DNA from: UBA7703 sp034926785
GTDB taxonomy: Bacteria > Bacillota > Clostridia > Christensenellales > CAG-138
Length of the DNA: 64,000 nt
Assembly: GCA_034926785.1 (NCBI GenBank)
Contig: JAYFQU010000015.1
Span: forward strand, 1 to 64,000
Direction: 5' to 3'
The notes beneath the pieces were generated by a model. The model saw nothing but the letters and a program-made list of their open reading frames with translations. It had not been told where the DNA came from and searched no databases. A program made the position numbers and the translations under genes. Each line of letters begins with the position of its first letter. Within the stretch, counting starts at the first letter, position 1. Positions 1 through 9,015 of the stretch are shown piece by piece.

Positions 1-141
1 CTTTATATTCTTCTACAACCATGAGCGAATTCAGCTTAAAACAAAACTGACGCCGCTCGAAAAACGACGCCAGTTCATGTAATTCTTAGTATTCCTGCGA
101 TAGGGGCTTTTATTTGTGTCTAATCGACGGGGTTCAGTTCA
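1..141 (+). mobile_element. Right end of an IS3-family insertion sequence
   Basis: The window opens inside an insertion sequence. The last 26 codons of an OrfB-type transposase (2-82) are followed by about 60 bases of non-coding end. That end finishes at 116-141 in a sequence whose reverse complement begins TGAACTGAACCCCGTC, the type of terminal inverted repeat seen in IS3/IS150-group elements, which end in 5'-TG...CA-3'. The outer boundary at 141 is inferred from that CA. The left end and target duplication lie outside the window. Confidence 0.75.
2..82 (+). CDS. IS3-family transposase OrfB, C-terminal end only (partial)
   Basis: Frame 2 is open from the window edge to a TAA at 80-82 and encodes 26 residues containing FYNHERIQLKTKLTPLEKR. 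This is the characteristic C-terminal tail of DDE transposases of the IS3/IS150 group (FYN-x-RIQ-x-K...TP-x-x-R). The rve integrase core with its DDE residues would lie to the left, so it cannot be said whether the gene is intact. Confidence 0.8.
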   Translation, partial: FIFFYNHERIQLKTKLTPLEKRRQFM

Positions 142-200
142 GTTTCAATCGCGGGGCGTTTTTCTGCTATTCGCACAGGTCGCAGCGTAGAACATATCGT

Positions 201-956
201 TTACGATAGGCTTCCCCAGTATGCGACCGAAATATTGGGAACGATGATTTTGTCGTCATCAAAAACAAACTCATCCATCAGCGCACGCAGCCCGTCGATA
301 TATCCTTGATATGTTGCCGTATCGGGCTCCGGCGCATACGAGGAGGAGAGGCAGCGCTGCAGAAACTGTTCTTTTGTGTAGGCTAGCGGGAAATCAAATT
401 CTGCATGGTTCAGGTGAGCGCCGAACAATGCTTCAAGCTTTGGGACGGATCGATTCAAACCGTGCCGAAGCGACGTAAAACCCTTGCAAAACTCCATGCA
501 GAGCGCATGTTGCCGGAGCGTGAACGGATCGCCGTAATCGCGAGCGTTAAAAACAACAAACAGGATTCCGCCCGGTTTTAAAATGCGATTACATTCCGCT
601 TGGAATCGCTCCGCATCAAACCAGTGGAAGGCGGAAGCGGCGGTGACCACATCGGTGCTGTGTTCGCCCAGCGTTGTGGCCTCCGCGGAGGCTGCAACGG
701 AAATGAAATGCGGGTTACCGACAAATGCTTTTTCCGCTTGCACGTGCATGTCTTCATTTGGCTCTACGCAGAACACATTAAAACCGTGTTCAATCATCTG
801 CCTTGCAAAAATCCCGGTGCCGGAACCGATGTCGGCGACGATATCGTTGGGTTTAAGAATGTCATGCATCAGCAATTCAGAGACGCCATCGGCATATCCG
901 AGTCTGCCGTTGGCATAATGTTCCGCGCGATGCAAAAATACCTGTTCGTTTGCCAC
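201..956 (-). CDS. Class I SAM-dependent methyltransferase, substrate unknown
   Basis: A 251-residue protein with a Rossmann-type methyltransferase domain (Methyltransf_11/25 type) in the first about 140 residues. Motif I reads VADIGSGTGIFARQ, motif II is the acidic FCVEPNEDM, and a post-motif is RILKPGGILFVVF. The AASAFHWFD stretch is typical of small-molecule or ubiquinone/sterol-like methyltransferases of this superfamily. The start is GTG at 956 with GAGG nine bases upstream. It is the last minus-strand gene before the insertion-sequence end and lies about 110 bases downstream of the rRNA methyltransferase gene. Nothing in the sequence fixes the substrate. Confidence 0.85.
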   Translation of the reverse strand: MANEQVFLHRAEHYANGRLGYADGVSELLMHDILKPNDIVADIGSGTGIFARQMIEHGFNVFCVEPNEDMHVQAEKAFVGNPHFISVAASAEATTLGEHSTDVVTAASAFHWFDAERFQAECNRILKPGGILFVVFNARDYGDPFTLRQHALCMEFCKGFTSLRHGLNRSVPKLEALFGAHLNHAEFDFPLAYTKEQFLQRCLSSSYAPEPDTATYQGYIDGLRALMDEFVFDDDKIIVPNISVAYWGSLS

Positions 957-1065
957 CTGGTTGATCCTCTATTATTTCTGCTGATCGCTGTAAACACAGC
1001 GGGAACTCAATCGCATTCGAAACGGTCGTTAAGGGTGCCGCGATTATTGTGCTGGGATCGATTGA

Positions 1066-2427
1066 TCAATACACCCGTGACATCAATACCACCGTCTCCA
1101 CATGACACGTCTGCGGGAACATATCCACGGGGCGCACGGCGGAGAGGGAGAAACCGCGTGAGGCAAGATACTTACAATCCCGCGCGAGGGTGGCGGGATT
1201 GCAGGAAACATAGACGACGCGCCGGGCAGCGCTCTTGGCAATCGCTTCCAGCGCGGCCTCCTCGCAGCCCTTTCGCGGCGGATCGAGCACAATGGCATCA
1301 ATCGCGTTGCCTTCGGCAAACAGTCGGGGAAGCAAATCCTCCACATTGCCGCAAAGGAACTCCGCATTTGAGACGCCGTTTGCCTTTGCGTTCGCTTTTG
1401 CGTCCTCAACCGCGGGAGCAACCTGTTCGATGCCGATCACGCGCGCGCAATCCCCCGCGAGCAGGAGCGAAATGGTACCAACGCCGCAATAGGCGTCCAC
1501 AACGGTTTCGTCCGGCTTTGCGGCGAGAAATTCCCGCGCGGTCTGGTAGAGCGCCTGCGTCTGAACGCGATTAATCTGCAAAAATGACTGCGGGCTGACG
1601 GAGAAACGCTTGCCTCCAATGACTTCCGTAAGCGCCTGCTTGCCGGCGAGCAGCGTGAATCGATCGCCAAACACAACGTTTGTCTGCTTCGGATTCTCGT
1701 TGTGCCAGACGCTGTCCACATCCTCCAGAAATGAAAGCAGATCATCCTTCTTTTTTAATTGACCTTTGGTGACCACGACGATCATCAGCTCACCCTCGGC
1801 GGTCGTCCGCGCGACGATGTGCCGGAGCTGCCCTTCTCCCGTCGTCTCATCATAGACCGGAATGCCGCAGGCATTTGCCCAGGCGGCGACGCGGCGCGCG
1901 GCGTCAACAATCCGCTCATCCTGAATCAGACAGTCTGAAAACGGAACCAGCCGATGGCTGCGTTCGGCATAAAAGCCAAACACAACGCCGTTTCCGATCG
2001 CGCCAAATGGAAAGCTGCCCTTATTGCGATAGCGCGCCGGTTCTTCCATGCCGATGATTTGCTGCATGGGGATACCGGCAAAACCGCCGAGACGCAAGAG
2101 CGCATCCTGCACCCACTGCTGCTTTTGCCGAAGCTGGGCGGGATAGCTCAGGTGCCAGAGCGTGCAGCCGCCGCACTGCGCGAAAACCGGACAGGCGGGG
2201 CGGACGCGATCCGGCGAGGGGGCGAGGATCTCGACCGCCTTTGCAATCGCGAACGAGGGGGAGACCTTGATGACGTGTGCTCTGACTTCCTCGCCCGCGA
2301 GTGCGCCGACGACGAAAACGGCGAAACCATCCACGCGGGCAACCCCCTGGCCCTCGTTGGTCAAGGATTCAATGGTGACGACGATATCGTCGTTTTTTTC
2401 TACGGGGGGGCGAAGTTTCGGAGACAT
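1066..2427 (-). CDS. rlmD: 23S rRNA (uracil-5-)-methyltransferase, RlmD/RumA family
   Basis: A protein of about 453 residues that methylates C5 of a uridine in 23S rRNA using SAM. An N-terminal TRAM domain (IESLTNEGQGVARVDGFAVF) is followed by the iron-sulfur cysteine cluster CPVFAQCGGC, a SAM-binding region (VVDAYCGVGTISLLLA), the substrate motif LDPPRKGCE, and the nucleophile motif VYVSCNPATLARD. The general-base Glu is near the C-terminus (QTCHVETVVLM). An in-frame ATG exists at 2448, but the ATG at 2427 has an AAAGG ribosome site at good spacing and is preferred. Gram-positive homologues may modify two sites (RlmCD), so the exact target uridine is not certain. It lies 63 bases after dnaE, on the same strand. 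Confidence 0.92.
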   Translation of the reverse strand: MSPKLRPPVEKNDDIVVTIESLTNEGQGVARVDGFAVFVVGALAGEEVRAHVIKVSPSFAIAKAVEILAPSPDRVRPACPVFAQCGGCTLWHLSYPAQLRQKQQWVQDALLRLGGFAGIPMQQIIGMEEPARYRNKGSFPFGAIGNGVVFGFYAERSHRLVPFSDCLIQDERIVDAARRVAAWANACGIPVYDETTGEGQLRHIVARTTAEGELMIVVVTKGQLKKKDDLLSFLEDVDSVWHNENPKQTNVVFGDRFTLLAGKQALTEVIGGKRFSVSPQSFLQINRVQTQALYQTAREFLAAKPDETVVDAYCGVGTISLLLAGDCARVIGIEQVAPAVEDAKANAKANGVSNAEFLCGNVEDLLPRLFAEGNAIDAIVLDPPRKGCEEAALEAIAKSAARRVVYVSCNPATLARDCKYLASRGFSLSAVRPVDMFPQTCHVETVVLMSRVY

Positions 2428-2490
2428 AACGGTATCCTTTCCGCGCATGCCGCGCGTGGCAAATTCTTTGAAGGGTGTGGCTGTAAACGG

Positions 2491-5400
2491 TTATTTCACC
2501 TTGACGCAGTCCTTGCCGAAGCGTTCTTCCGCGGCGGTGAGAAACGCATCCGAAAGCGTCACATTATACTCCTTTGGTACGCCTTTGCCAATCTTTTTTG
2601 CGGCGTCGTAGAGAACAACGGGCGTCTCTCCGGGATATTTCTTTAAAAAGCCGCACGTTCTCGCGACCAGATCCTCCGGCAGTGAATCGAAACGGAGGTA
2701 GAGACTCCGGTTCGATTCACCGAGCGGCTTCATCTCCTCGACCAATAGCGAGTTTGCGCGATCCTCGCGAATGTTGAGCTTGCCATGAACCAGCACGGGC
2801 GCGTCGTCTACAAACAGCGAGCCGATCTGCTGGAGCGTACGCGGGAAAATGACCGCCTCGACGCTGCCGGTGATGCCCTCCAGCACCGCGTAACCCATCA
2901 GACTGTTTCCCGCGCGGGTGGGCTTTTGTTTGCACTGGGTCAAGAGCCCGCCGACGGTGACGATTTCCTCGTCCTTTATGGCGCCGGTTCCGTCCGCCTC
3001 GGCGAGTTCATCAACCGTAAAACGCAATTTTTTGAGCTGTTCCTCATAGTTGTCCAGCGGGTGTCCGGAGAGGTAGAGCCCTGTGGACTCCCGCTCTTTG
3101 GCCAGGATGATCTGATGGGAAAGCTCCGGCACGGAGGGCAGGGGGATTTCCGCGCTCTGGAGTGTATCCCCGCCATCCAGATCAAAGAGAGACATCTGTC
3201 CGGAGCCGCGCGCCTTTTTTACGGCGGCGGAGGCGTCCAGTGCGCGTTCGTAGACCGCGAGATACTGCGCACGCCTGCCTCCCATAGAGTCAAAGCAACC
3301 CGCGCTGATCAGCGCTTCCAGCATGCGTTTATTGAGGCCGTCCACGCGGTCGCAAAAATCGAAGAAGCTCGTGAACTGGCCCTTCCGCATGCGATCCTGC
3401 ACCATCGCCTCCATGACGGCCGAGCCAACGTTTCTCACTGCGGAGAGGCCAAAACGGATCGCGCCGTGCTCCGGCGCGAAACGCGCGCGGGAGAAGTTCA
3501 CGTCCGGCGGAAGCACCGTTACACCGTGGTTGCGCGCACTGTAGACATATTTAGCGACAGTGTCCACGGAGCCAAGATAGCTGTTGATGAGCGCGGTTAG
3601 GAACTCCACGGGATAATAATATTTGAGATACGCCGTACGATAGGCGAGCACGGCATAGGCGGCCGCGTGAGATTTATTGAACGCGTAGGACGCAAAATCC
3701 ATCATCTCGTCGAAGATCTTGTTTGCGACCGCTTCCGGTACGCCGTTTTTTACCGCGCCAATCACGCCTTCCGTGCCGTGGATAAAGTATTCGCGCTCTT
3801 TAGCCATTACGTCATGTTTCTTTTTGGACATGGCTCGGCGCACAAGGTCGCTGCGCCCATAGGAATATCCTGCCAGCGCGCGGACAATCTCCATGACCTG
3901 CTCCTGATAGACCATGCAGCCATAGGTGGTGCAGAGGATGGGTTCTAACAGAGGATGCAGATAAGATACGCTGCCGGGGTTGTGCTTACCCTTCACATAG
4001 CGCGGAATCTGTTCCATAGGGCCGGGGCGGTAGAGGGAGATGCCCGCGATCAGGTCCTCAAAACAGTCCGGCTTGAGTTGCTGCAGAAACTGGCGCATAC
4101 CGCCGGATTCCAACTGAAACACCCCGTCGGTATCGCCCGATGCGATCATTTGATACACCTTAGGGTCGGTGAACGGCACGCGGTCGAGATCCGGCGCCTC
4201 CTTTCCGCCTTCCTGGATGAAGCTGAGCGTATCTCGGATGACCGTGAGCGTGCGAAGGCCCAAGAAATCCATCTTAAGAAGCCCCAGCTCCTCAAGCGTT
4301 GTCATCGGGAATTGCGTGGTGATTACGGAGTCGTTCACCTGCAGCGGGACAACATCGGTGATTGGCACGCTGGAGATCACGACGCCCGCCGCGTGAGTGG
4401 AGCTGTGCCGCGGAAGCCCCTCCAGGCGGAGCGATAGGTCGATAATCTTCTTCGTGTTCTCGTCGCTTTGATACTGTGCTTTGAGTTCGGGGGAGATCTG
4501 GAGGGCGCGTTCCAGCGTCATATTCAGCTCAAAGGGAACCATCTTGCTGAGCTTATCCACCTCGGCATATGGCACGCGAAGCACGCGCCCGACATCGCGG
4601 ATAACCGCGCGCGCCGCCATGGTTCCGAAGGTGATGATTTGGCTCACGTGCCCGTCGCCATATTTCCGGGCGACATAGTCGATGACCTCCTGCCGCCGTT
4701 CATAGCAGAAGTCGATATCAAAATCCGGCATGCTGATACGTTCCGGGTTTAAAAAACGCTCAAACAGCAGGTTATACTCCAGAGGGTCGACATCCGTAAT
4801 ATCGAGGCAATAGGCTGCGAGACTGCCGGCGCCGCTGCCGCGGCCGGGGCCAACCATAATGCCGTTCATCTTGGCATAGTGAATGAAGTCCCAAACGATT
4901 AGAAAATAGTCTACAAACCCCATCTGCTCAATAACGCCAAGCTCATATTCCAACCGCTCCCGCGCCTCGCTGTCCGCCTGCGGAAGTTTTTTTGCCATGC
5001 CTTCATAGCAGAGCTTGCGAAGATAGGCTGGGTTTTCCATGCCATCCGGCGCTTCAAATGCGGGCATCCGCCGGATGCCAAACGGGATGTCGAGGTTGCA
5101 TTTTTCGACTACTTCGGCGGTGTTGGCAACGGCATCGCCATCCTCCGGCAAGGCAAGCCGCATCTCCGCCTCGCTTTTGAGATAAAACTGGTTCCCCTCC
5201 ATGCGCATGCGGTCGGGCTCGTCCACAAACCGCTGGGTCTGGATGCAGAGCAGCACGTCCTGCGCCTCGGCATCGTCTGGCGAGACATAGTGTACGTCGT
5301 TGGTAACAACGGTTTTTGCGCCAATCTCGGCCGCGATTTTACGAAGGCCAGGCAACACCTGAATTTGTTCGGGAATGTTGTGGTTTTGCAGCTCGATATA

Positions 5401-5910
5401 AAAATCCTCGCCAAACATACTTTGGAGACGCTTGGCATGATAGAGCGCAAGGTCATAGTTGTTGGCAAGCAACGCCTGCGGAATATCGCCCGCAAGGCAG
5501 GCGGAAAGGCAGACTAACCCCTCGGCGTGCTGCTCCAGAAGCTCGTAATCGATACGGGGACGATAGTAAAACCCGCGTAGGAACGCTTCGCTGGAGAGCA
5601 CCATGAGGTTTTGATAGCCGGTTTGGTTTTTGCAGAGCAAGATTAGATGCGCATATTCGCGATCCTGCGAGCCTTCGCGGTTTTCCATGGATCGCGGGGC
5701 GACATAGGTCTCCATGCCGATGATGGGTTTGATGCCTTCTTTTTTGCAGGCGCGATAAAAATCGATTACGCCATACATGACCCCGTGGTCGGTGATGGCG
5801 AGCGAGGTCTGTCCCATCGATTTTGCGCGGGATACCAGATCGGGAATGCGCGCCGCGCCGTCGAGCAGGCTATATTGGGTATGAACGTGCAAATGTGTAA
5901 AATCACCCAT
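2491..5910 (-). CDS. dnaE: DNA polymerase III alpha subunit, DnaE type
   Basis: A C-family replicative polymerase of 1139 residues. The N-terminal PHP domain starts at once (FTHLHVHTQYSLLDG). The catalytic palm carries PDFDIDF near residue 393 and GRGSGAGSLAAY upstream of it. The fingers include the FNKSHAAAYA region, and a tandem HhH/OB region ends the protein (IVTVGGLLTQCKQKPTR, the OB-fold). There is no inserted 3'-5' exonuclease domain, so it is DnaE rather than PolC. The ATG at 5910 has AGGAG seven bases upstream and overlaps the end of whiA by 8 bases, suggesting translational coupling. The whiA-dnaE adjacency is common in Clostridia. Confidence 0.98.
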   Translation of the reverse strand: MGDFTHLHVHTQYSLLDGAARIPDLVSRAKSMGQTSLAITDHGVMYGVIDFYRACKKEGIKPIIGMETYVAPRSMENREGSQDREYAHLILLCKNQTGYQNLMVLSSEAFLRGFYYRPRIDYELLEQHAEGLVCLSACLAGDIPQALLANNYDLALYHAKRLQSMFGEDFYIELQNHNIPEQIQVLPGLRKIAAEIGAKTVVTNDVHYVSPDDAEAQDVLLCIQTQRFVDEPDRMRMEGNQFYLKSEAEMRLALPEDGDAVANTAEVVEKCNLDIPFGIRRMPAFEAPDGMENPAYLRKLCYEGMAKKLPQADSEARERLEYELGVIEQMGFVDYFLIVWDFIHYAKMNGIMVGPGRGSGAGSLAAYCLDITDVDPLEYNLLFERFLNPERISMPDFDIDFCYERRQEVIDYVARKYGDGHVSQIITFGTMAARAVIRDVGRVLRVPYAEVDKLSKMVPFELNMTLERALQISPELKAQYQSDENTKKIIDLSLRLEGLPRHSSTHAAGVVISSVPITDVVPLQVNDSVITTQFPMTTLEELGLLKMDFLGLRTLTVIRDTLSFIQEGGKEAPDLDRVPFTDPKVYQMIASGDTDGVFQLESGGMRQFLQQLKPDCFEDLIAGISLYRPGPMEQIPRYVKGKHNPGSVSYLHPLLEPILCTTYGCMVYQEQVMEIVRALAGYSYGRSDLVRRAMSKKKHDVMAKEREYFIHGTEGVIGAVKNGVPEAVANKIFDEMMDFASYAFNKSHAAAYAVLAYRTAYLKYYYPVEFLTALINSYLGSVDTVAKYVYSARNHGVTVLPPDVNFSRARFAPEHGAIRFGLSAVRNVGSAVMEAMVQDRMRKGQFTSFFDFCDRVDGLNKRMLEALISAGCFDSMGGRRAQYLAVYERALDASAAVKKARGSGQMSLFDLDGGDTLQSAEIPLPSVPELSHQIILAKERESTGLYLSGHPLDNYEEQLKKLRFTVDELAEADGTGAIKDEEIVTVGGLLTQCKQKPTRAGNSLMGYAVLEGITGSVEAVIFPRTLQQIGSLFVDDAPVLVHGKLNIREDRANSLLVEEMKPLGESNRSLYLRFDSLPEDLVARTCGFLKKYPGETPVVLYDAAKKIGKGVPKEYNVTLSDAFLTAAEERFGKDCVKVK

Positions 5911-6826
5911 GACGGATCTCCTTTGCGATGCGAACCAGCCGCGTGAGGCGGTGGTTCATGCCGCTTTTGCCAATTTCGGCTAGTTCGGCGAGTTCTTGCA
6001 GTGTTGCTTCGGGATGGTTCAGCCGAAGCAGCGCGGCCTCGTACAGCGGAGCGGGCAGGCGGTTGAGCCCCATGCGCTCCTCAATCAGCTCGATGGCGCT
6101 GGTCTGTTCGGTTGCCGCGTTGACCGTTTTGTCGATGTTGGCGGTCTCGCAATTGGTTTTTCGATTGACATAGTTTCGAAAGTCTCGCTCCGCTCTGGCA
6201 CTCTCAAAATTCAGTGCGGAATTACTCGCGCCGACGAGCGCGAGAAAGGCGGAAACGTCGTCTCCCTTAAGGTAGACAACGGGCTTTTCACGCCGGAGCA
6301 TGATCTTTGCTTCGGGGCCAAAATTGCTCATTACGCTGCGCAACTGATCCGCAAACGCCTCGGAGCGGGCGATGATCTCCAGATGATACCCGCGATAGGG
6401 GTTGGTGCAGGATCCGCTGCCGAGAAAGGCGCCGCGCAGGAACGACCGACGGCACTCCTCGTCCGCCAGTAATCGCGCGGGGACCGTTTCGCCGATGTGA
6501 AATTCTCCCGATTCCAAAAGAAGCAGGCCGGTATCGGAAAGCATCTTCTCCGCATCGTCACCCAACAGGGTAACCAGCGTTAGCGGACGCCTGCGCTCCC
6601 GCTCGCTCAATTCTACCGTTGGCTCTAGCGAATACAGCCCCGTTGCGAGGGAGACAATCAGCTTTCCCACAGCGAGCGTTTCCGTTGTAAACAGCGCGCC
6701 GCGGCCGCGGCCGATGGTGAGCGCGCCGCAGGTATGGACGAGTCCCGCTAATTGGGCGAGCCGGCACAGATCCGACCGGAGCCGGATCTTGACAAGATCT
6801 TCTTTTGCGCTGCTGGAAAATGACAT
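5903..6826 (-). CDS. whiA: DNA-binding protein WhiA
   Basis: A 307-residue WhiA: an N-terminal LAGLIDADG homing-endonuclease-like fold (DUF199) followed by a C-terminal helix-turn-helix around residues 220-300. Recognisable stretches are KEDLVKIRLRSDLCRLAQLAGLVHTCG at the N-terminus (given here only for orientation), FLRGAFLGSGS and GKSGMNHRLTRL in the helix-turn-helix. WhiA acts in sporulation in actinobacteria and in division or chromosome segregation in Bacillota. An upstream ATG at 6844 exists, but the ATG at 6826 sits five bases after AGGAG and is preferred. It has its own promoter behind the rapZ terminator, and yvcK, the usual upstream neighbour, is absent. Confidence 0.96.
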   Translation of the reverse strand: MSFSSSAKEDLVKIRLRSDLCRLAQLAGLVHTCGALTIGRGRGALFTTETLAVGKLIVSLATGLYSLEPTVELSERERRRPLTLVTLLGDDAEKMLSDTGLLLLESGEFHIGETVPARLLADEECRRSFLRGAFLGSGSCTNPYRGYHLEIIARSEAFADQLRSVMSNFGPEAKIMLRREKPVVYLKGDDVSAFLALVGASNSALNFESARAERDFRNYVNRKTNCETANIDKTVNAATEQTSAIELIEERMGLNRLPAPLYEAALLRLNHPEATLQELAELAEIGKSGMNHRLTRLVRIAKEIRHG

Positions 6827-6887
6827 GGCCTCTCCTGTAAACAATAGGAGCGCAATCCGCGCCGATCAAATACGAATACTATTTCTT

Positions 6888-6917
6888 ATTATAAACGATT
6901 TTACCGTATCGCGTCAG
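6888..6917 (-). promoter_or_regulatory. Putative promoter of whiA-dnaE
   Basis: On the minus strand a -35-like CTGACG (6912-6917) is followed 18 bases later by a perfect -10 TATAAT (6888-6893), about 60 bases before the whiA start. It lies directly after the rapZ terminator, so whiA-dnaE probably forms its own transcription unit. Confidence 0.6.
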
Positions 6918-6946
6918 CGATATTCCAAAATCCATTCTGTTTCAAA

Positions 6947-6975
6947 AATAAAAACGCCGCGAGGGCGTTTTTATT
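6947..6975 (-). terminator. Rho-independent terminator after rapZ
   Basis: A perfect 12-bp inverted repeat (AATAAAAACGCC at 6947-6958, its complement at 6964-6975) with a 5-base loop. The A/T-rich outer arms give a U-run on either strand. It lies 25 bases after the rapZ stop codon. Confidence 0.85.
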
Positions 6976-6999
6976 GTCCGCCGTTTTTAGGAACAGCGG

Positions 7000-7887
7000 C
7001 TAACATTTTTCAAACCGATCCTTGATATCCGCAGCCTCCACGGTGAGATCGCGATGGTAGATTCGGACATTCATGCCGTGTTGGACAAAACGCTTTGCCA
7101 TCTCTTCCGCCGCCGCGACGGAGCGATGCCGCCCGCCGGTGCAGCCGAAGCAAACGCGAAGAATATGTTTGTCTTGCTCCAAATAGAGCGGGATCAGCGC
7201 ATCCAGCATCTTTTGCACCCCGTCAAAAAACTCCTTGACGAGCGGCTGGGAGGACACAAATGTCTGTACCGGCAGATCAAGGCCGGAGAGCGGGCGAAGT
7301 TCGGGGATGTAAAACGGATTGGTCATAAACCGCATGTCGAGTACAAAGTCCGCATCCACGGGCACGCCGCGCTTATAGCCAAAGCTGCAGAATAGCAGCG
7401 TAAGATGCTTGCTCTCATATTCGGGCAACACCTTGGCGATCAGCCCCGGGAAATCCTTTGGCTTTACGTCGCTGGTGTCGAGAATATAGTTCGCGCGGTC
7501 TCGCAGGGGCTGGAGGAATACGCGCTCTCGTTTGACGCCGGTTGCCGCGTCTCCCGCTTCGCCGAGCGGATGACGGCGGCGGACTTCGTTGTAGCGCTTC
7601 ATAAGCACATCGTCCCGCGCATCGAGAAAGAGTATCTCATACGGGGCTTCGAGCGCGTCGAATGCGGCGGCGATGGAGGAGGAGGAATGCGAAAGCAGAC
7701 TCTCACGGCTGTCTATGGTGACTGCGGCCTTCTGGATCGCGGGGGTTGCGTTGCTGCAGAGATTGACAAACTCTTTGAGCATGGAGGAGGGAAGATTATC
7801 GACGCAGAAATAACCCTGCTCTTCCAGACTGCGCAGAGCCAGGGACTTGCCCGCGCCGGACAGACCGGTGACGATTAGGAGATACAT
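7000..7887 (-). CDS. rapZ: Nucleotide-binding protein RapZ/YvcJ
   Basis: A 295-residue RapZ family protein. The N-terminal P-loop domain has Walker A GLSGAGKS at once after the start and FCVDNLP. The C-terminal domain has the conserved GCTGGRHRSV sugar-phosphate-binding motif. In enterobacteria RapZ adapts a small RNA to RNase E in amino-sugar control; in Bacillus the homologue YvcJ binds and hydrolyses nucleotides. The ATG at 7887 has GAGG 11 bases upstream; an in-frame TTG at 7896 is too close to that site. It lies 91 bases after murB. The next gene is whiA rather than yvcK. Confidence 0.95.
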   Translation of the reverse strand: MYLLIVTGLSGAGKSLALRSLEEQGYFCVDNLPSSMLKEFVNLCSNATPAIQKAAVTIDSRESLLSHSSSSIAAAFDALEAPYEILFLDARDDVLMKRYNEVRRRHPLGEAGDAATGVKRERVFLQPLRDRANYILDTSDVKPKDFPGLIAKVLPEYESKHLTLLFCSFGYKRGVPVDADFVLDMRFMTNPFYIPELRPLSGLDLPVQTFVSSQPLVKEFFDGVQKMLDALIPLYLEQDKHILRVCFGCTGGRHRSVAAAEEMAKRFVQHGMNVRIYHRDLTVEAADIKDRFEKC

Positions 7888-7978
7888 ACAGAACAAAACC
7901 TCGGTTATATTGAACTAGCAACTGTGTTCCGCCGGCAAAAAGGATCGTTTCAATCCGCGGCGGGCTGTGTAAAAGAAA

Positions 7979-8884
7979 CTAGCATAATTCTTGGAGCAGC
8001 TTTACCTCACGCTCCAACTGTACGCCGGTTTCCGCAAATACACGCTGCTGAATGATAGCGATCAGTTCCAAGACATCGCGTTCGGTCGCTTTGCCGTTGT
8101 TGACGATAAAGCCCGCGTGCAGCGGGCTTACCTGCGCGCCGCCGACGGAGAGTCCCTTGAGGCCGCAGCCTTCGATCAGCGCGCCGGAGAAGCGGCCGTT
8201 CGGGCGCTTAAACACGCTGCCTGCACTCGGCAGGGCGAGGGGTTGTTTTTCTTTGCGCTGGCGCGTGGTATCGAGCATACGCTCCTTTGCGCCGCCGTCG
8301 TCATGCTCCAACTGAAATGTAGCGGAGAGGACGATAACGTTCGGTGCGGAATACTTGCTGGTGCGGTTACCAAAGTCGGCCTTTTTTGTTTCAACATCCA
8401 GTACGCGCCCGCCCTTTAGGATACGCACGCTCTTGATAATATGGCGAATCTCCGCGCCGTAGGCGCCCGCGTTCATCGCGACCGCGCCGCCGACCGTGCC
8501 GGGAATTCCGCTGAGGGTTTCGAGACCCATCAGCCGCATATTCACGCTCTCGCGGGCAAGGACGCTCAGCGCCGTGCCCGCCGGGCAGGTGACCGTCGTG
8601 TCCACAAACAGCGGGGTGGTGAGCGGAGTGTCGATGCGGATGATGACACCGGGGTATCCGGCGTCGGGCGCGAGGATATTGGTGCCGTTGCCCAGCACGC
8701 AATAGGGACAGCCAAACTGACTGCAGGCCTGAATCGTTTTTCGGATATCTTCCGCGTTTCGCGGGCGCATTACCATCGCCGCCGGGCCTCCGATACGGAA
8801 GCTCGTCAGTGTAGAGAGCGGTACGTTGCATTTGATATCGAGCCCCTTGAGCGCAAGGAAGACGCGATTGAGCGAATTTTCCAT
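7979..8884 (-). CDS. murB: UDP-N-acetylenolpyruvoylglucosamine reductase MurB
   Basis: A 301-residue FAD enzyme that reduces UDP-GlcNAc-enolpyruvate to UDP-MurNAc in peptidoglycan synthesis. The FAD-binding part has TSFRIGGPA and GNGTNILAPDAG; SGIPGTVGGAVAMNAGAYG is the central signature. The proton-donor serine is in PSAGSVFKRP, and the catalytic Glu near the C-terminus is in VQLEREVKLL. The length and lack of an inserted loop fit type II MurB of Gram-positives. There is no Shine-Dalgarno before the ATG at 8884, and the -10 box ends only six bases upstream of it, so the mRNA may be leaderless. Confidence 0.97.
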   Translation of the reverse strand: MENSLNRVFLALKGLDIKCNVPLSTLTSFRIGGPAAMVMRPRNAEDIRKTIQACSQFGCPYCVLGNGTNILAPDAGYPGVIIRIDTPLTTPLFVDTTVTCPAGTALSVLARESVNMRLMGLETLSGIPGTVGGAVAMNAGAYGAEIRHIIKSVRILKGGRVLDVETKKADFGNRTSKYSAPNVIVLSATFQLEHDDGGAKERMLDTTRQRKEKQPLALPSAGSVFKRPNGRFSGALIEGCGLKGLSVGGAQVSPLHAGFIVNNGKATERDVLELIAIIQQRVFAETGVQLEREVKLLQELC

Positions 8885-8890
8885 AATGTT

Positions 8891-8919
8891 ATCATAACAA
8901 ACTGTTCACAATTAGACAA
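8891..8919 (-). promoter_or_regulatory. Putative murB promoter, very close to the start codon
   Basis: On the minus strand TTGTCT (8914-8919) and TATGAT (8891-8896) are separated by 17 bases. The -10 box ends six bases before the murB ATG, so transcription would begin at or next to the start codon. Confidence 0.6.
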
Positions 8920-9015
8920 CCAAAAATGCAGTAATTTTTGCATAAAAGTATTTGCGGCGGTTTGAGAAATGGATCATTTGGCGTGAACGCTGGTAAAAGC
9001 GGCAAGTAAAACCGG

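Noticed and set aside
42..78. Imperfect hairpin near the left edge
   Set aside because: It lies inside the transposase coding end with two mismatches and no U-run; probably chance.
600..1574. 324-codon plus-strand frame across the methyltransferase and RlmD genes
   Set aside because: It crosses two well-supported minus-strand genes and their gap and shows no protein family features.
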